Assembly (NCBI RefSeq): GCF_000060285.1
Contig: NC_008555.1
Location: 124,001 to 188,000, forward strand
Direction of reading: 5' to 3'
DNA from: Listeria welshimeri serovar 6b str. SLCC5334
GTDB lineage: Bacteria > Bacillota > Bacilli > Lactobacillales > Listeriaceae
Length of the DNA: 64,000 nucleotides
The notes under the pieces are model-generated. The model saw only the letters and a list, made by a program, of their open reading frames with translations. It made no database searches and was not told the origin of the DNA. Shown in pieces: positions 48,850 to 59,045 of the stretch (position 1 is the first letter of the stretch; every line of letters starts with the position of its first letter). A program made the position numbers and the translations under genes.

Positions 48850-49434
48850 ATGTTAGATAAATCAGTACCACATATTTCTGTTATAATGGTAAATCATGAT
48901 GCTACACATTATCCGGAATATGCTTTACCAGAAGGATATTCTTTTCGTTTTTATGCAGATGGACTTGAGGAAGACTGGTGCAGACTTCAATTAGAGACTG
49001 GCCAAGTTCCATCTTTGGAAAGCATTCGAACACGTTTTAATACGGAATTTGGAAATAAAAAAGAAAAATTAGCCGAGCGTTGTGTCTTCGTGCAATCTCC
49101 GGACGGGGAAATTATAGGAACGGCAATGTTATGGGATGGTGACACTTTTGGTGAAATGGAAAGCCGTATTCACTGGGTTGCTGTACTAGATTCGCACGGC
49201 GGAAAAGGTATTGCAAAAGCATTATTAACTAAAATCCTTAGCTTAAATAAAAATGATTTTGTATATTTAACATCGCAAACAGGTAGCTACCAAGCAATTT
49301 ATCTTTATCAAAAGTTTGGTTTTCAAAAATACATAGAAAAAACTCCTAAAAATTGGAAAACTACTGATTTTCAACAAGGAAATGAAAAAGCATGGCAAAT
49401 AATTGAAAATAAAATTGCGGAATACAAGGCATAG
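48850..49434 (+). CDS. GNAT-family acetyltransferase
   Basis: 194 residues. GNAT fold: GEIIGTAMLWDG (beta 4) near residue 90, RIHWVAVLDSHGGKGIAKALLTKILS (acetyl-CoA-binding motif A, Gly-rich) near 113, and the C-terminal YQKFGFQKYI. Substrate unknown. AGAGGGAGG precedes the ATG. Equivalent to lmo0212. Confidence 0.9.
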   Translation: MLDKSVPHISVIMVNHDATHYPEYALPEGYSFRFYADGLEEDWCRLQLETGQVPSLESIRTRFNTEFGNKKEKLAERCVFVQSPDGEIIGTAMLWDGDTFGEMESRIHWVAVLDSHGGKGIAKALLTKILSLNKNDFVYLTSQTGSYQAIYLYQKFGFQKYIEKTPKNWKTTDFQQGNEKAWQIIENKIAEYKA

Positions 49435-49443
49435 TTGGAAAAC

Positions 49444-49472
49444 TTTCAACCAAGTGAAATCCATGTTATAAT
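49444..49472 (+). promoter_or_regulatory. Promoter of pth
   Basis: TTTCAA, 17 bases, TATAAT, with TG one base before the -10. Confidence 0.6.
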
Positions 49473-49540
49473 CAAAAAAACATTGAAACAAAAACCAGTT
49501 CATTCGTGAAGTGGTTTAGTTCATGTAAGGAGAAGCTTTT

Positions 49541-50095
49541 ATGAAATTAATCGCAGGACTCGGAAATCCGGGCAAAAAATACGAACGTACTCGGCATAAT
49601 GTCGGTTTTATGGTAGTTGATGAATTGAGTTTTCGCCATCAGACCCCTTGGAAAAAATCAAAATTTAATGGTATGGTGAGTGAAATAAACGTTGGTGGCG
49701 AAAAAATGATCTTGGTTAAACCGCTAACTTTTATGAACGCTTCTGGTGAATGTATTCGCCCTTTAATGGATTACTACAATATCCAGGTAGAAGATGTTCT
49801 AATTGTATATGATGATTTAGACTTACCAGTAGGGAAAATAAGGTTACGACAAAAAGGTAGCGCTGGCGGTCATAATGGAATGAAATCAATCATTCAGCAC
49901 ATTAAAACTCAAGAATTTAACCGTATCCGTGTAGGGGTCAGTCGCCCTTTAAAAGGAGAAGTTATCAATTATGTTTTAGGTGATTTTCCTAAAGCAGAAC
50001 AACCTGATATTATAGCAGCAATTCAAAAAAGTGCAGATGCTATCGAAGACTTTGCTCAAGTACCTTTCGTTGAAGTAATGAATAAATATAATTAA
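49541..50095 (+). CDS. pth: Peptidyl-tRNA hydrolase
   Basis: 184 residues. AGLGNPGKKYERTRHNVGFMVVDEL (Asn, His20 region), VKPLTFMNASGE, YDDLDLPVGKIRLRQKGSAGGHNGMKSI with the catalytic Asp region, and FNRIRVGVSRP. It recycles peptidyl-tRNAs dropped by ribosomes. It lies before mfd as in Bacillus (spoVC). Equivalent to lmo0213. Confidence 0.97.
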   Translation: MKLIAGLGNPGKKYERTRHNVGFMVVDELSFRHQTPWKKSKFNGMVSEINVGGEKMILVKPLTFMNASGECIRPLMDYYNIQVEDVLIVYDDLDLPVGKIRLRQKGSAGGHNGMKSIIQHIKTQEFNRIRVGVSRPLKGEVINYVLGDFPKAEQPDIIAAIQKSADAIEDFAQVPFVEVMNKYN

Positions 50096-50217
50096 TAAAA
50101 TAGACTTAGATAAGGCGTGGCAATACTTTTGTCACGTATTTCGGTCTTTCTTCTAGCGTGTGATTTTATCTTGCATTGCGTAGAATGAATTTTCTGACAA
50201 AAAGGAGCTGTTTTCCC

Positions 50218-53200
50218 TTGAAAGGATTACAACAATTAATATATGAACAAAAAGATATTCGGGCGGTTTTAAATGCGCTTGATGAGAAAGAAAAGTCTCA
50301 ACTTGTTACTGGGCTTACAGGTTCTTCACGTGCGTTATTTGCAAGCGTGGTGGAGGGAGCATCTAAAAGACCAGTTGTCTTCGTGACGCATAACCTTTAT
50401 CATGCGCAAAAATTATATGATGATTTACTTTCATTGATGGATGTCGATCGTTTATTTTTATATCCAGCTGATGAATTAATTTCATCAGAGCTTAGTATTT
50501 CTAGTCCAGAGTTGCGTGGTCAACGTGTTGAGGCACTTGATTTTTTGCTTTCTGGAAAACCGGGAATTGTAATTGTTCCAGTTGCTGGGCTTAGGAAAAT
50601 GCTTCCACCAGTATCGCTTTGGAAACATTTTAATATATCTATTGTAGAAGGCGAAGAAATTGATCCAGATGTTTTACGCCAAAAATTAGTAACGATGGGT
50701 TATACGATGAGTGGAATGGTCAATACTCCAGGAGAATTCAGTGTTCGTGGTGGTATTATTGATATTTATCCAATTACAGAAGAATTTCCTATTAGAATAG
50801 AACTTTTTGATACCGAAGTAGATTCCCTTCGTTTTTTTGATGTGGAAACACAGCGGTCAACAACTCGTGTAGAAGAATTCCGATTACTTCCCGCAACGGA
50901 AATTATAATAGATCAAAGCTACTACCCAGATATCGTCCAGCGTTTAGAAAAGAAAATGATGTTAACGTTGAATGAATTAAAAGAAAATGAAGATAAACAA
51001 GCGCTCGTTGAAAATCTTGAAGAAGATTTGGAAAAGTTGCGTTCTGGCACAAAACCAGACATGTTTTTTAAATATATTGGTTTGGCTTATCCTGATCCAG
51101 CCTCCCTTTTTGATTATTTACCAAAAAATACTGCTATTTTGTTAGATGAATTTGCGCGGATTTTGGAAACCGAAGAAAGCTTGGAACGGGAAGAAGCAGA
51201 GTGGCAGACGGAAACTTTAAGTCGAATGGAAACGGTCCGCGATGTGCAAGTAAGCCATTCTTTCAAAAAACTATTAGATGAAAATCATTCTCCTAAAATA
51301 TACTTAACGCTTTTTCAAAAACAAATGGCTGGTATGCGTGTTTCAAAAACAACCAATATCGTCTATAAACAAATGCAGCAATTCCATGGCCAAATGAATG
51401 TCTTAAAAACTGAATTAGAAAGCTGGCATAAAAATAATTATGCAGTAGTTATCTTAGCTCCAAACTTAGAGCGAGCAGAAAAAATGCAACAAACATTAGC
51501 GGATTACGATATGGAAAGTACTATTTTGAAAAAAGAATCTGACGTCCCAAAATACGGGATGGTTCAATTTGTCATCGGTACATTCCAAAATGGTTTTGAA
51601 CTACCGCTTGCAAAAGTAGCTATTATTAGTGAAACAGAACTTTTTAATAAAAAAATTAAAAAGGTGAAAAAACGCCAAAAGCTTTCGAATGCGGAGCGAA
51701 TCCAAAGTTATTCTGAGTTAAAGGTAGGCGACTATGTGGTTCATGTTAATCATGGTATCGCTCGCTACGTTGGTATGGAAACATTAGATATAAATGGTGT
51801 GCATAAAGATTATTTGTTACTTGTTTATCAAGGTGAGGATAAACTTTTCATCCCGGTTGATCAACTTGATTTGGTTCAAAAATATGTTGGTGCTGAAGGT
51901 AAAACACCAAGATTAAACAAACTTGGCGGGGCTGAATGGAAGCGTGTCAAGAAGAAAGTACAGGCTTCGGTCCAAGATATTGCCGATGATTTAATCAAGT
52001 TATATGCTGAGCGCGAGGCTGAAAAAGGTTATGCGTTTAGCGCAGATGATGAAATGCAACGCGAATTTGAAGAAGCGTTTCCTTATCAAGAAACTGAAGA
52101 CCAATTACGTTCCATTTCAGAAATCAAAAAAGATATGGAACGACCGCGCCCAATGGACCGTCTGTTAGTTGGAGATGTTGGTTATGGAAAAACAGAAGTC
52201 GCCCTTAGAGCCGCTTTTAAAGCAATAATGGATGGTAAGCAAGTTGCCTTTTTAGTGCCGACAACTATTTTAGCGCAACAGCATTTTGAAACAATGAAAG
52301 AGCGTTTCCAAGGCTTCCCAATCGAAATTGGTCTTTTAAGCCGTTTCCGTACAAAAAAACAACAAACAGAAACATTAAAAGGAATGAAAAATGGTACCGT
52401 TGATATTGTGGTAGGTACGCATCGTCTATTATCAAAAGATGTTGAGTATCAAGATTTAGGCTTGCTTGTTGTGGATGAGGAACAACGATTTGGTGTAACA
52501 CATAAAGAGAAAATCAAGCAAATGCGTTCAAAAATAGATGTATTAACGCTTACTGCAACGCCGATTCCGAGGACGTTACACATGTCCATGCTTGGAGTTC
52601 GAGACCTTTCTGTTATCGAAACGCCGCCAGCAAACCGTTTCCCTGTACAAACATATGTAGCGGAACAAAATAATGTTTTAGTTCGTGAAGCTATTGAACG
52701 TGAATTGGCACGTGATGGACAAGTTTATTATCTGTATAACCGAGTCGAATCCATTACGCAAAAAGCAGATGAAATTTCTGCAATGGTCCCAGATGCTCGA
52801 GTAGCAACTGCTCATGGTCAAATGGGTGAATCAGAGTTAGAGTCTGTCATTTTGAGTTTCCTTGAAGGGGAATTTGATGTGCTTGTGACAACAACGATTA
52901 TTGAAACCGGAGTAGATATTCCTAATGTGAACACGCTCTTTGTTCAAGATGCAGACCGGATGGGACTTTCACAACTCTATCAACTGCGCGGACGAGTCGG
53001 ACGTTGGAACAGAATTGCCTATGCTTACTTTATGTATCAAAAAGATAAAATTTTGCGTGAAGAAGCTGAAAAGCGCTTATCAGCCATTAAAGAATTCACG
53101 GAACTTGGCTCTGGTTTTAAAATAGCAATGCGTGATTTATCAATTCGTGGCGCTGGAAATATCCTTGGCGCACAACAACATGGTTTCATCGATTCTGTTG

Positions 53201-53757
53201 GGTTTGATTTGTATTCACAAATGCTAAAAGAAGCTATCGAAGCAAAAAAACCAAAAGAAGAACAAAAACAAATTGTTCCAGTCGAAATCGACATTCAAGC
53301 AGATGCTTATATTCCGGAATATTATATTACAGATGGTCGTCAAAAAATCGAAATGTATAAACGTTTCCGGAACATCGAATCGTTAAATGATCTAGAAGAT
53401 TTACAAAGCGATATGATTGACCGTTTTGGGGAGTATCCAGAAGAGGTAGAATATCTGTTTACAATGACGGAACTTAAAGTCCATGCTTTAGAAGTAGGCA
53501 TTGAATCAGTCAAACAAGAACAAAACAAAATCACAATGCTATTTTCAGAAAGTGGGACTGCGGGAATTCGCGGAGATGTCGTAATGCAAATCATTGGCGA
53601 ATTTGGTCGTATGGTTGGTGTAGGTATGGAAGGTACACAATTGAAAATCACGATAAATGTCCAAAACAAACCTTTAAAAGAATGGTTATATCAAGTTAAA
53701 AGTCTGACTGAAAAACTTCGAGGAGCGATGAAAGAAAAAGTATCTTCCGAAAATTAA
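50218..53757 (+). CDS. mfd: Transcription-repair coupling factor
   Basis: 1179 residues. UvrB-like N-terminal domains (VVFVTHNLYHAQKLYDDLLSL; GEFSVRGGIIDIYP), a CarD-like RNA polymerase interaction domain (LKVGDYVVHVNHGIARYVGME) near 500, SF2 motor with Walker A DVGYGKTEVALRAAFKA near 651, DEEQRFG (DEAQ-type) near 755, TATPIPRTLHMS, and QLRGRVGR; a C-terminal regulatory domain follows. It displaces stalled RNA polymerase and recruits UvrA. TTG 50218 is set by AAAAAGGAG. Equivalent to lmo0214. Confidence 0.97.
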   Translation: MKGLQQLIYEQKDIRAVLNALDEKEKSQLVTGLTGSSRALFASVVEGASKRPVVFVTHNLYHAQKLYDDLLSLMDVDRLFLYPADELISSELSISSPELRGQRVEALDFLLSGKPGIVIVPVAGLRKMLPPVSLWKHFNISIVEGEEIDPDVLRQKLVTMGYTMSGMVNTPGEFSVRGGIIDIYPITEEFPIRIELFDTEVDSLRFFDVETQRSTTRVEEFRLLPATEIIIDQSYYPDIVQRLEKKMMLTLNELKENEDKQALVENLEEDLEKLRSGTKPDMFFKYIGLAYPDPASLFDYLPKNTAILLDEFARILETEESLEREEAEWQTETLSRMETVRDVQVSHSFKKLLDENHSPKIYLTLFQKQMAGMRVSKTTNIVYKQMQQFHGQMNVLKTELESWHKNNYAVVILAPNLERAEKMQQTLADYDMESTILKKESDVPKYGMVQFVIGTFQNGFELPLAKVAIISETELFNKKIKKVKKRQKLSNAERIQSYSELKVGDYVVHVNHGIARYVGMETLDINGVHKDYLLLVYQGEDKLFIPVDQLDLVQKYVGAEGKTPRLNKLGGAEWKRVKKKVQASVQDIADDLIKLYAEREAEKGYAFSADDEMQREFEEAFPYQETEDQLRSISEIKKDMERPRPMDRLLVGDVGYGKTEVALRAAFKAIMDGKQVAFLVPTTILAQQHFETMKERFQGFPIEIGLLSRFRTKKQQTETLKGMKNGTVDIVVGTHRLLSKDVEYQDLGLLVVDEEQRFGVTHKEKIKQMRSKIDVLTLTATPIPRTLHMSMLGVRDLSVIETPPANRFPVQTYVAEQNNVLVREAIERELARDGQVYYLYNRVESITQKADEISAMVPDARVATAHGQMGESELESVILSFLEGEFDVLVTTTIIETGVDIPNVNTLFVQDADRMGLSQLYQLRGRVGRWNRIAYAYFMYQKDKILREEAEKRLSAIKEFTELGSGFKIAMRDLSIRGAGNILGAQQHGFIDSVGFDLYSQMLKEAIEAKKPKEEQKQIVPVEIDIQADAYIPEYYITDGRQKIEMYKRFRNIESLNDLEDLQSDMIDRFGEYPEEVEYLFTMTELKVHALEVGIESVKQEQNKITMLFSESGTAGIRGDVVMQIIGEFGRMVGVGMEGTQLKITINVQNKPLKEWLYQVKSLTEKLRGAMKEKVSSEN

Positions 53758-53788
53758 TCAGTTATGAAACAAGAAAGGAGGTGGCGGA

Positions 53789-55378
53789 ATGTCAGAACGT
53801 TCCATGAAGCGACTAATGAAAGGAGCAGCTTGGCTAACCGCTGCCTCGCTTATCTCTAAAATACTTAGTGCAGTTTACCGAGTTCCTTTCCAAAACATGG
53901 TGGGAGATGTTGGCTTTTATATTTTTCAACAAGTATATCCGATTTACGGAATTGCAATGACGCTTGCGCTTGGTGGATTTCCTGTTGTGATTTCTAAAAT
54001 GCTAGCAGAGGCAGAAGGCGATTTAAGACGACAACAAATAATTATGCGTGCAGTACTTAGAATGCTCCGAATAGTGAGTGTTGCTTTATTTATATTCTTA
54101 TTCTTGTTTGCAGGTTTAATTGCAACTATGATGGGAGATCCAGCGCTTTCTGAACTAATACGTGTAATTAGTTTTGTGTTTTTACTTATGCCCAATCTTG
54201 CCTTTATGCGTGGTTATTTTCAAGGGAATGGCGATATGATACCAACGGCAATTTCTCAAACCGTGGAACAAATTATTCGTGTGGGTATCATTTTAATTGG
54301 CGCAGGTCTCGCTCTTCATATGGGACTTGATTTGTATGATGCAGGTTCAATGGCCATGAGTGGCGCTTTTTTTGGTGGCGTTTCTGGAATCTTCATTTTA
54401 CGACACTTTTATAATAAAAAAGTGGCAGTTGGTGGTGGTTTACAACCTGCTGTATTTGCTAATAAGGAAGAAAAGGTGGGCATTGGTCGGATCTTTTTAC
54501 GACAAAGTGTGGCCATTTGTGTAGTTAGTTCAATGTTGATTTTATTTCAATTAGTGGACTCTTTCCAAGTTTACCGCTTAATGAGTGATTCAGGCATCCC
54601 TGATTTTATTGCGAAGTCACTCAAAGGAATATATGACCGTGGGCAACCAATTCTACAATTAGGACTTGTGCTCTCAACAGGGCTTGCTCTTGCTTTAGTT
54701 CCAATGATTACAGCGGCAAGAGTTCAAAATCAACAAAAAGAACTCAAACGTTCCATTTTGTTAGCAATTAAAATTACTTTAATTTTATCGGGTGCGGAAA
54801 CAGTGGGGCTAATTGTTATTATGCGGCCGTTGAATCAAATGTTATTTCAGACGCCAGATGGAACATTGGTATTGCAACTATTTATGCCAGCAGTTTTCCT
54901 TAGCTCGTTAATTGTGATGTTAAGCAGTATTTTACAAGGTTTTGGAAAAATAATCGTTCCAGCTGTTGGTGTTGGAATCGGTCTTATTGTAAAATGGATT
55001 ATAGGTAGCATTCTTATTCCGCAATTTGCGACTATTGGAGCCTCCATTTCGACATGTATTGGGTTGTTTATTATCTGTATCATCTGTTATATTTCGCTTA
55101 AACAAACTATTCGCGTTCCATTTGTAGAAAAATCAATGATACTACGATTAATTGCAGCTTTAGCTTTAATGGCAGTTGTTCCGTGTTTATTTGAATGGTT
55201 AGCGCCATTTGATACTAGACTCGGAAGTGCATTTCAGGCTATAACAAGTGCAGTCGTCGGTGGTGCAGTTTTCCTAGTATTTGCTTTAAGATACAAACTA
55301 ATTGGTCCAAAAGATTTCGTTTTTCTTCCGTTCGGTTCCAAATTACTTGCCCTTAGTAAAATGGTTGCACGGAAATAA
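53789..55378 (+). CDS. Polysaccharide biosynthesis / lipid flippase (SpoVB-MurJ group)
   Basis: 529 residues with about 14 hydrophobic segments, MOP-exporter fold. Landmarks: GAAWLTAASLISKILSAVYRVPFQNMVGDVGFYIFQQVYPIY at the start and FMRGYFQGNGDMIPTAISQTVEQIIRV near 145. Amj/MurJ-like lipid II flipping or another wall polymer lipid is likely; B. subtilis YabM is the closest named relative. AAAGGAGGTGG precedes the ATG. Equivalent to lmo0215; it lies 32 bases after mfd. Confidence 0.92.
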   Translation: MSERSMKRLMKGAAWLTAASLISKILSAVYRVPFQNMVGDVGFYIFQQVYPIYGIAMTLALGGFPVVISKMLAEAEGDLRRQQIIMRAVLRMLRIVSVALFIFLFLFAGLIATMMGDPALSELIRVISFVFLLMPNLAFMRGYFQGNGDMIPTAISQTVEQIIRVGIILIGAGLALHMGLDLYDAGSMAMSGAFFGGVSGIFILRHFYNKKVAVGGGLQPAVFANKEEKVGIGRIFLRQSVAICVVSSMLILFQLVDSFQVYRLMSDSGIPDFIAKSLKGIYDRGQPILQLGLVLSTGLALALVPMITAARVQNQQKELKRSILLAIKITLILSGAETVGLIVIMRPLNQMLFQTPDGTLVLQLFMPAVFLSSLIVMLSSILQGFGKIIVPAVGVGIGLIVKWIIGSILIPQFATIGASISTCIGLFIICIICYISLKQTIRVPFVEKSMILRLIAALALMAVVPCLFEWLAPFDTRLGSAFQAITSAVVGGAVFLVFALRYKLIGPKDFVFLPFGSKLLALSKMVARK

Positions 55379-55401
55379 ATATTATAAAGTAGGTGATTAA
55401 A

Positions 55402-55680
55402 ATGGCAACAACTATGCGTTTAGATAAATATTTAAAAGTTTCTAGATTGATTAAAAGACGTACAGTAGCAAAAGAAGTAGCAGAAAAAGGCCGCATTGCT
55501 GTCAACGGCGTAACTGCGAAACCAGGAACAAATGTAAAATCCGGTGATGAACTTGTGATTCGATTCGGTCCAAAAATAGTTACTGCAAAAATAGAACGTC
55601 TAGAAGAAAATGCAAAAAAAGAACAAGCAACAGAAATGTACACAATTTTAAAAGAAGAACGAACGGATGAAAGCAGATAA
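55402..55680 (+). CDS. rqcP: Ribosome-associated quality control factor RqcP (YabO)
   Basis: 92 residues, S4 RNA-binding domain: MRLDKYLKVSRLIKRRTVAKEVAEKGRIAVNGVTAKPG. RqcP works with RqcH in C-terminal alanine tailing on stalled 50S subunits. ATG 55402 is set by AGGTGAT; an ATG three codons earlier lies too close to it. Equivalent to lmo0216. Confidence 0.94.
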   Translation: MATTMRLDKYLKVSRLIKRRTVAKEVAEKGRIAVNGVTAKPGTNVKSGDELVIRFGPKIVTAKIERLEENAKKEQATEMYTILKEERTDESR

Positions 55681-55681
55681 A

Positions 55682-55731
55682 GAAAAACGTTTGAAATCGC
55701 GCACCTTAGCCGATTTCAAACGTTTTTTTAT
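55682..55731 (+). terminator. Strong terminator after rqcP
   Basis: AAACGTTTGAAATCG pairs with CGATTTCAAACGTTT; TTTTATT follows. Confidence 0.92.
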
Positions 55732-55757
55732 TACGCTTAATAAAACACAAACAATTT

Positions 55758-55788
55758 TTGACAAAAAAGTCAAGAAAAATATTATAAA
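55758..55788 (+). promoter_or_regulatory. Candidate promoter of divIC
   Basis: TTGACA at 55758 and TTATAA/TATAAA at 55782-55788 (spacer 18-19), about 120 bases upstream of the gene. Confidence 0.45.
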
Positions 55789-55906
55789 AATTGCGGATTC
55801 CAATAGACAAATGCTTGATTTATTGATATCATTTTAAGCAAGAAGCGTTTTTTTCTCTACCGAATTTCACAAACAAGAGCAAATAAGAACATGGGAGGGA
55901 CGATGT

Positions 55907-56293
55907 ATGAAAAAAGCCGAATCAAAAGTAGCGAGAATAGAAAATCGTTACATTAAAGATACTGCAACATTGAAAAAAACTCGTAATCGTCGCCGTATCG
56001 CCCTGTTCCGAAGACTTGCTTTTATGGCTATTATTTTTGTGGTGGTCGGTGGACTTCTAACCATCACTTACACAAAACAAGTGCTATCTCTCAATGAGAA
56101 AAAAGAAAAACAAGTACAAGTTGATAAGAAAATGGTTGCAATGAAGGATGAAGAAGAAGCGCTAAATGATCAAATCAAGAAGCTTCATAATGATGATTAC
56201 ATAGCCAAGTTAGCCAGAAGTGAATATTATTTATCCAAGGATGGAGAAATTATTTTTAATATTCCTGAAGAAAATTCGAAACAAAAAGAGTAA
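55907..56293 (+). CDS. divIC: Cell division protein DivIC (FtsB-like)
   Basis: 128 residues, bitopic: a basic cytoplasmic N-terminus, one membrane helix (LAFMAIIFVVVGGLLTITY), an extracellular coiled coil (NEKKEKQVQVDKKMVAMKDEEEALNDQIKKL) and the septum DIVIC motif region DDYIAKLARSEYYLSKDGEIIFNIPE. Divisome protein partnering FtsL and DivIB. Equivalent to lmo0217. Confidence 0.94.
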   Translation: MKKAESKVARIENRYIKDTATLKKTRNRRRIALFRRLAFMAIIFVVVGGLLTITYTKQVLSLNEKKEKQVQVDKKMVAMKDEEEALNDQIKKLHNDDYIAKLARSEYYLSKDGEIIFNIPEENSKQKE

Positions 56294-56375
56294 GTCGAAG
56301 TTGAGCCGTCATTCTCCATGGTAAATCAAAGGGAAAATAGTGTTGGATATTTTTGGAGTTTGCGAGTTTGACTGA

Positions 56376-56403
56376 TTGACACTCTTTTTATTATAGCTAT
56401 AAT
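56376..56403 (+). promoter_or_regulatory. Promoter of the S1-domain gene
   Basis: TTGACA, 16 bases, TATAAT. Confidence 0.75.
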
Positions 56404-56443
56404 TAAGCAATAGAGTGATATTTTAAGGAGGACGCATTTTTTT

Positions 56444-56872
56444 ATGTCGATCGAAGTAGGCAACAAGTTACAAGGGAAAGTTACTGGGATTACTAATTTT
56501 GGAGCATTTGTGGAGCTAGAAGGTGGCAAAACAGGGTTAGTCCATATTAGTGAAGTAGCAGATAACTATGTTAAGGACATTAATGACATCTTAACTGTAG
56601 GGGATGAAGTTACTGTCAAAGTAATGAATATTGGTGATGATGGTAAAATTGGTCTGTCCATTCGTAAAGCAGTAGATCGTCCGGACCGCCCAGAAAAAAG
56701 TTATGATCGTAAACCAAAATACAACAAAAAACCTGCTGGGAATTATGTGAAACCAGCTGAGAGCTTTGAAGATATAATGTCTAAATTCTTGAAAGATAGT
56801 GATGAAAGACTAACTACTATCAAACGCCAAACAGAATCTAAACGTGGTGGCCGAGGAGCAAAGCGCGGCTAA
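56444..56872 (+). CDS. yabR: S1 RNA-binding domain protein (YabR)
   Basis: 142 residues. One S1 domain (GNKLQGKVTGITNFGAFVELEGGKTGLVHISEVADNYVKDINDIL) and a basic, disordered tail (RKPKYNKKPAGN; SKRGGRGAKRG). It probably binds RNA or ribosomes; a general-stress-type protein related to GSP13. AAGGAGGAC-like site precedes the ATG. Equivalent to lmo0218. Confidence 0.93.
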   Translation: MSIEVGNKLQGKVTGITNFGAFVELEGGKTGLVHISEVADNYVKDINDILTVGDEVTVKVMNIGDDGKIGLSIRKAVDRPDRPEKSYDRKPKYNKKPAGNYVKPAESFEDIMSKFLKDSDERLTTIKRQTESKRGGRGAKRG

Positions 56873-56903
56873 TACGCTAAAAATTATTTTAAAGTATAGA
56901 AGG

Positions 56904-56941
56904 ATGCACCGTATTGGATCATTAATACGGTGCACTTTTTG
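56904..56941 (+). terminator. Terminator after yabR
   Basis: TGCACCGTATT pairs with AATACGGTGCA, followed by CTTTTTG. Confidence 0.92.
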
Positions 56942-56982
56942 ATAAAATGTGAGAGTCGAATTTCGAAGGAAGGGTTTCTTGA

Positions 56983-58929
56983 ATGGAAGACATTGTAAAG
57001 CGAACACACAAATATATCGAGAAACATGACTTAATCCGATCCGATGATAAATTGCTTGTGGCAGTTTCTGGCGGGCCGGATTCTTTCGCGTTGTTGCATT
57101 TTTTATGGTCATCTAAATTGGTGCCAAAAGAATCCATCTCAGTAGCTCATCTAAACCACTGTTTACGAGAAGGTGCAGAAAAAGAACAATTGGTCGTTCA
57201 GACTTTTTGCGAAGAACACCATATTCCTTTTTTTGTGGAGGCAGTAGATATAAAGAAACATGCGGAGACAATACAAAAAGGGATAGAAGAAACAGCTCGC
57301 ATTGTTAGATATAAATTTTTTGAAAAAGTAATGACGGAGAACGATATAAATAAACTTGTACTAGCGCATCATGCGGATGATCAAATTGAAACAATCCTGA
57401 TGCGATTAGTTCGAGGTAGCTCCAGTATCGGATGGTCAGGAATCCAACCAAAACGCAAAGTCACAAAAGGTTATGCGATTCGTCCCTTCCTACCAATTAC
57501 AAAAGCAGAAATCATTCAATACGCGAGTAAACATGATTTACCTTACGAAATTGATGAATCAAATGTTAGCCAAGAATATACTAGAAATCGCTATCGTACA
57601 CAACTTTTACCATTTTTATCCAAAGAAAATCCGGCAGTATATGATCATTTCAACAGATTTTCCGAAGAAACGAGTGAGGATTTTCTGTTTTTGGAAGAGC
57701 TAGCGAACGATGTATTAAAGAAAAATCTTATCCAAAACGGCAAACAGACAACACTTTTACTTAGTAGTTTTAAAAATGAAGCGAATCCTTTACAACGTCG
57801 CGCAATTCATTTACTATTGAGATATCTGTACAATGACGATACCCGTATTATTACGGTTAATCACATATATCAGATTATCCAGATGATTCAAAGCGAAAAT
57901 CCATCAAGTTCTATTGATTTACCAAAAAAACTCACTGCTATCAGGTCGTACAACGAACTCCATTTCCAATTTGGAGAAAGACATGCTCCGTCTGAGTTTT
58001 ATCATCAATTAGAAATAAATGACCGCATTGAATTAGACGATAAAACAAGCATCCGTTTGAAATTAAAAAGTTCTGTTGTTCAAACTAATGGATTAAATGG
58101 AATGCTGCTGGATGCAGAAGATATCACTCTTCCATTAATCGTTCGAAACCGTGTGAACGGAGATAGAATGACGATGAAAGGGCAAGTAGGTAGTAAAAAA
58201 CTAAAAGATATTTTCATCGATGCCAAAATACCAAGGCAAGAACGCGACAATTTACCCGTAATAACAGATTATACTGGGAAGATTCTTTGGGTTCCTGGTG
58301 TGAAAAAATCTGCCTATGACCGAGAATTTAGTCGTAGCAAAAAGCAATACATTATTAGGTACACTCGAAATATAGGAGGAAACGAGAGCATGCATAATGA
58401 TATTCAGAAAGTACTGATATCGGAGGACGAATTACAAGAGAAAATTCGTGAACTCGGTCGTGAGTTGACAACGGAATATGAAGGACGTAACCCATTAGTA
58501 GTGGGCGTATTAAAAGGAGCAACACCTTTTATGACGGATTTACTTAAAAGAGTAGATACATACTTAGAAATGGACTTCATGGATGTTTCCAGTTACGGAA
58601 ATGGTACAGTATCCTCAGGGGAAGTAAAAATTATCAAAGACCTTAATGCTTCAGTAGAAGGTCGTGATGTGCTTGTAATTGAAGATATCATTGATAGTGG
58701 TCGTACACTTAGTTATTTAGTAGACCTAATCAAATACCGCAAAGCAAAATCTGTTAAATTAGTTACTTTGCTTGATAAACCAGCAGGAAGAAATGTAGCT
58801 ATTGAAGCTGATTATGTGGGATTTGTTGTACCTAATGAGTTTGTCGTAGGTTATGGTTTAGACTACGCTGAACGTTACCGAAACCTACCATATATTGGTG
58901 TTTTAAAACCAGAAATTTATAGTGAGTAA
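56983..58929 (+). CDS. tilS/hprT: Fused tRNA(Ile)-lysidine synthase / hypoxanthine phosphoribosyltransferase
   Basis: 648 residues in one unbroken frame. Residues about 1-465 are TilS (PP-loop [15 protein letters not shown] near 28; [19 protein letters not shown]; a C-terminal tRNA-binding domain). Residues about 470-648 are Hpt ([32 protein letters not shown] loop [17 protein letters not shown]). In Bacillus they are separate adjacent genes; the fusion is known in Listeria (lmo0219). An internal AGGAGG (58374-58379) and in-frame ATG 58390 match a standalone Hpt start, so free Hpt may also be made. Confidence 0.96.
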   Translation: MEDIVKRTHKYIEKHDLIRSDDKLLVAVSGGPDSFALLHFLWSSKLVPKESISVAHLNHCLREGAEKEQLVVQTFCEEHHIPFFVEAVDIKKHAETIQKGIEETARIVRYKFFEKVMTENDINKLVLAHHADDQIETILMRLVRGSSSIGWSGIQPKRKVTKGYAIRPFLPITKAEIIQYASKHDLPYEIDESNVSQEYTRNRYRTQLLPFLSKENPAVYDHFNRFSEETSEDFLFLEELANDVLKKNLIQNGKQTTLLLSSFKNEANPLQRRAIHLLLRYLYNDDTRIITVNHIYQIIQMIQSENPSSSIDLPKKLTAIRSYNELHFQFGERHAPSEFYHQLEINDRIELDDKTSIRLKLKSSVVQTNGLNGMLLDAEDITLPLIVRNRVNGDRMTMKGQVGSKKLKDIFIDAKIPRQERDNLPVITDYTGKILWVPGVKKSAYDREFSRSKKQYIIRYTRNIGGNESMHNDIQKVLISEDELQEKIRELGRELTTEYEGRNPLVVGVLKGATPFMTDLLKRVDTYLEMDFMDVSSYGNGTVSSGEVKIIKDLNASVEGRDVLVIEDIIDSGRTLSYLVDLIKYRKAKSVKLVTLLDKPAGRNVAIEADYVGFVVPNEFVVGYGLDYAERYRNLPYIGVLKPEIYSE

Positions 58930-59045
58930 AATTAATTAACAATCAGAACTATTTTTTCTTAAAAACTAATAGTTACCCTTTTCGAAAACAAAAAGAAAAA
59001 AATTGCAGCCAAACATGCAAAATAGTGGGCAATCTAGATTCGGTA

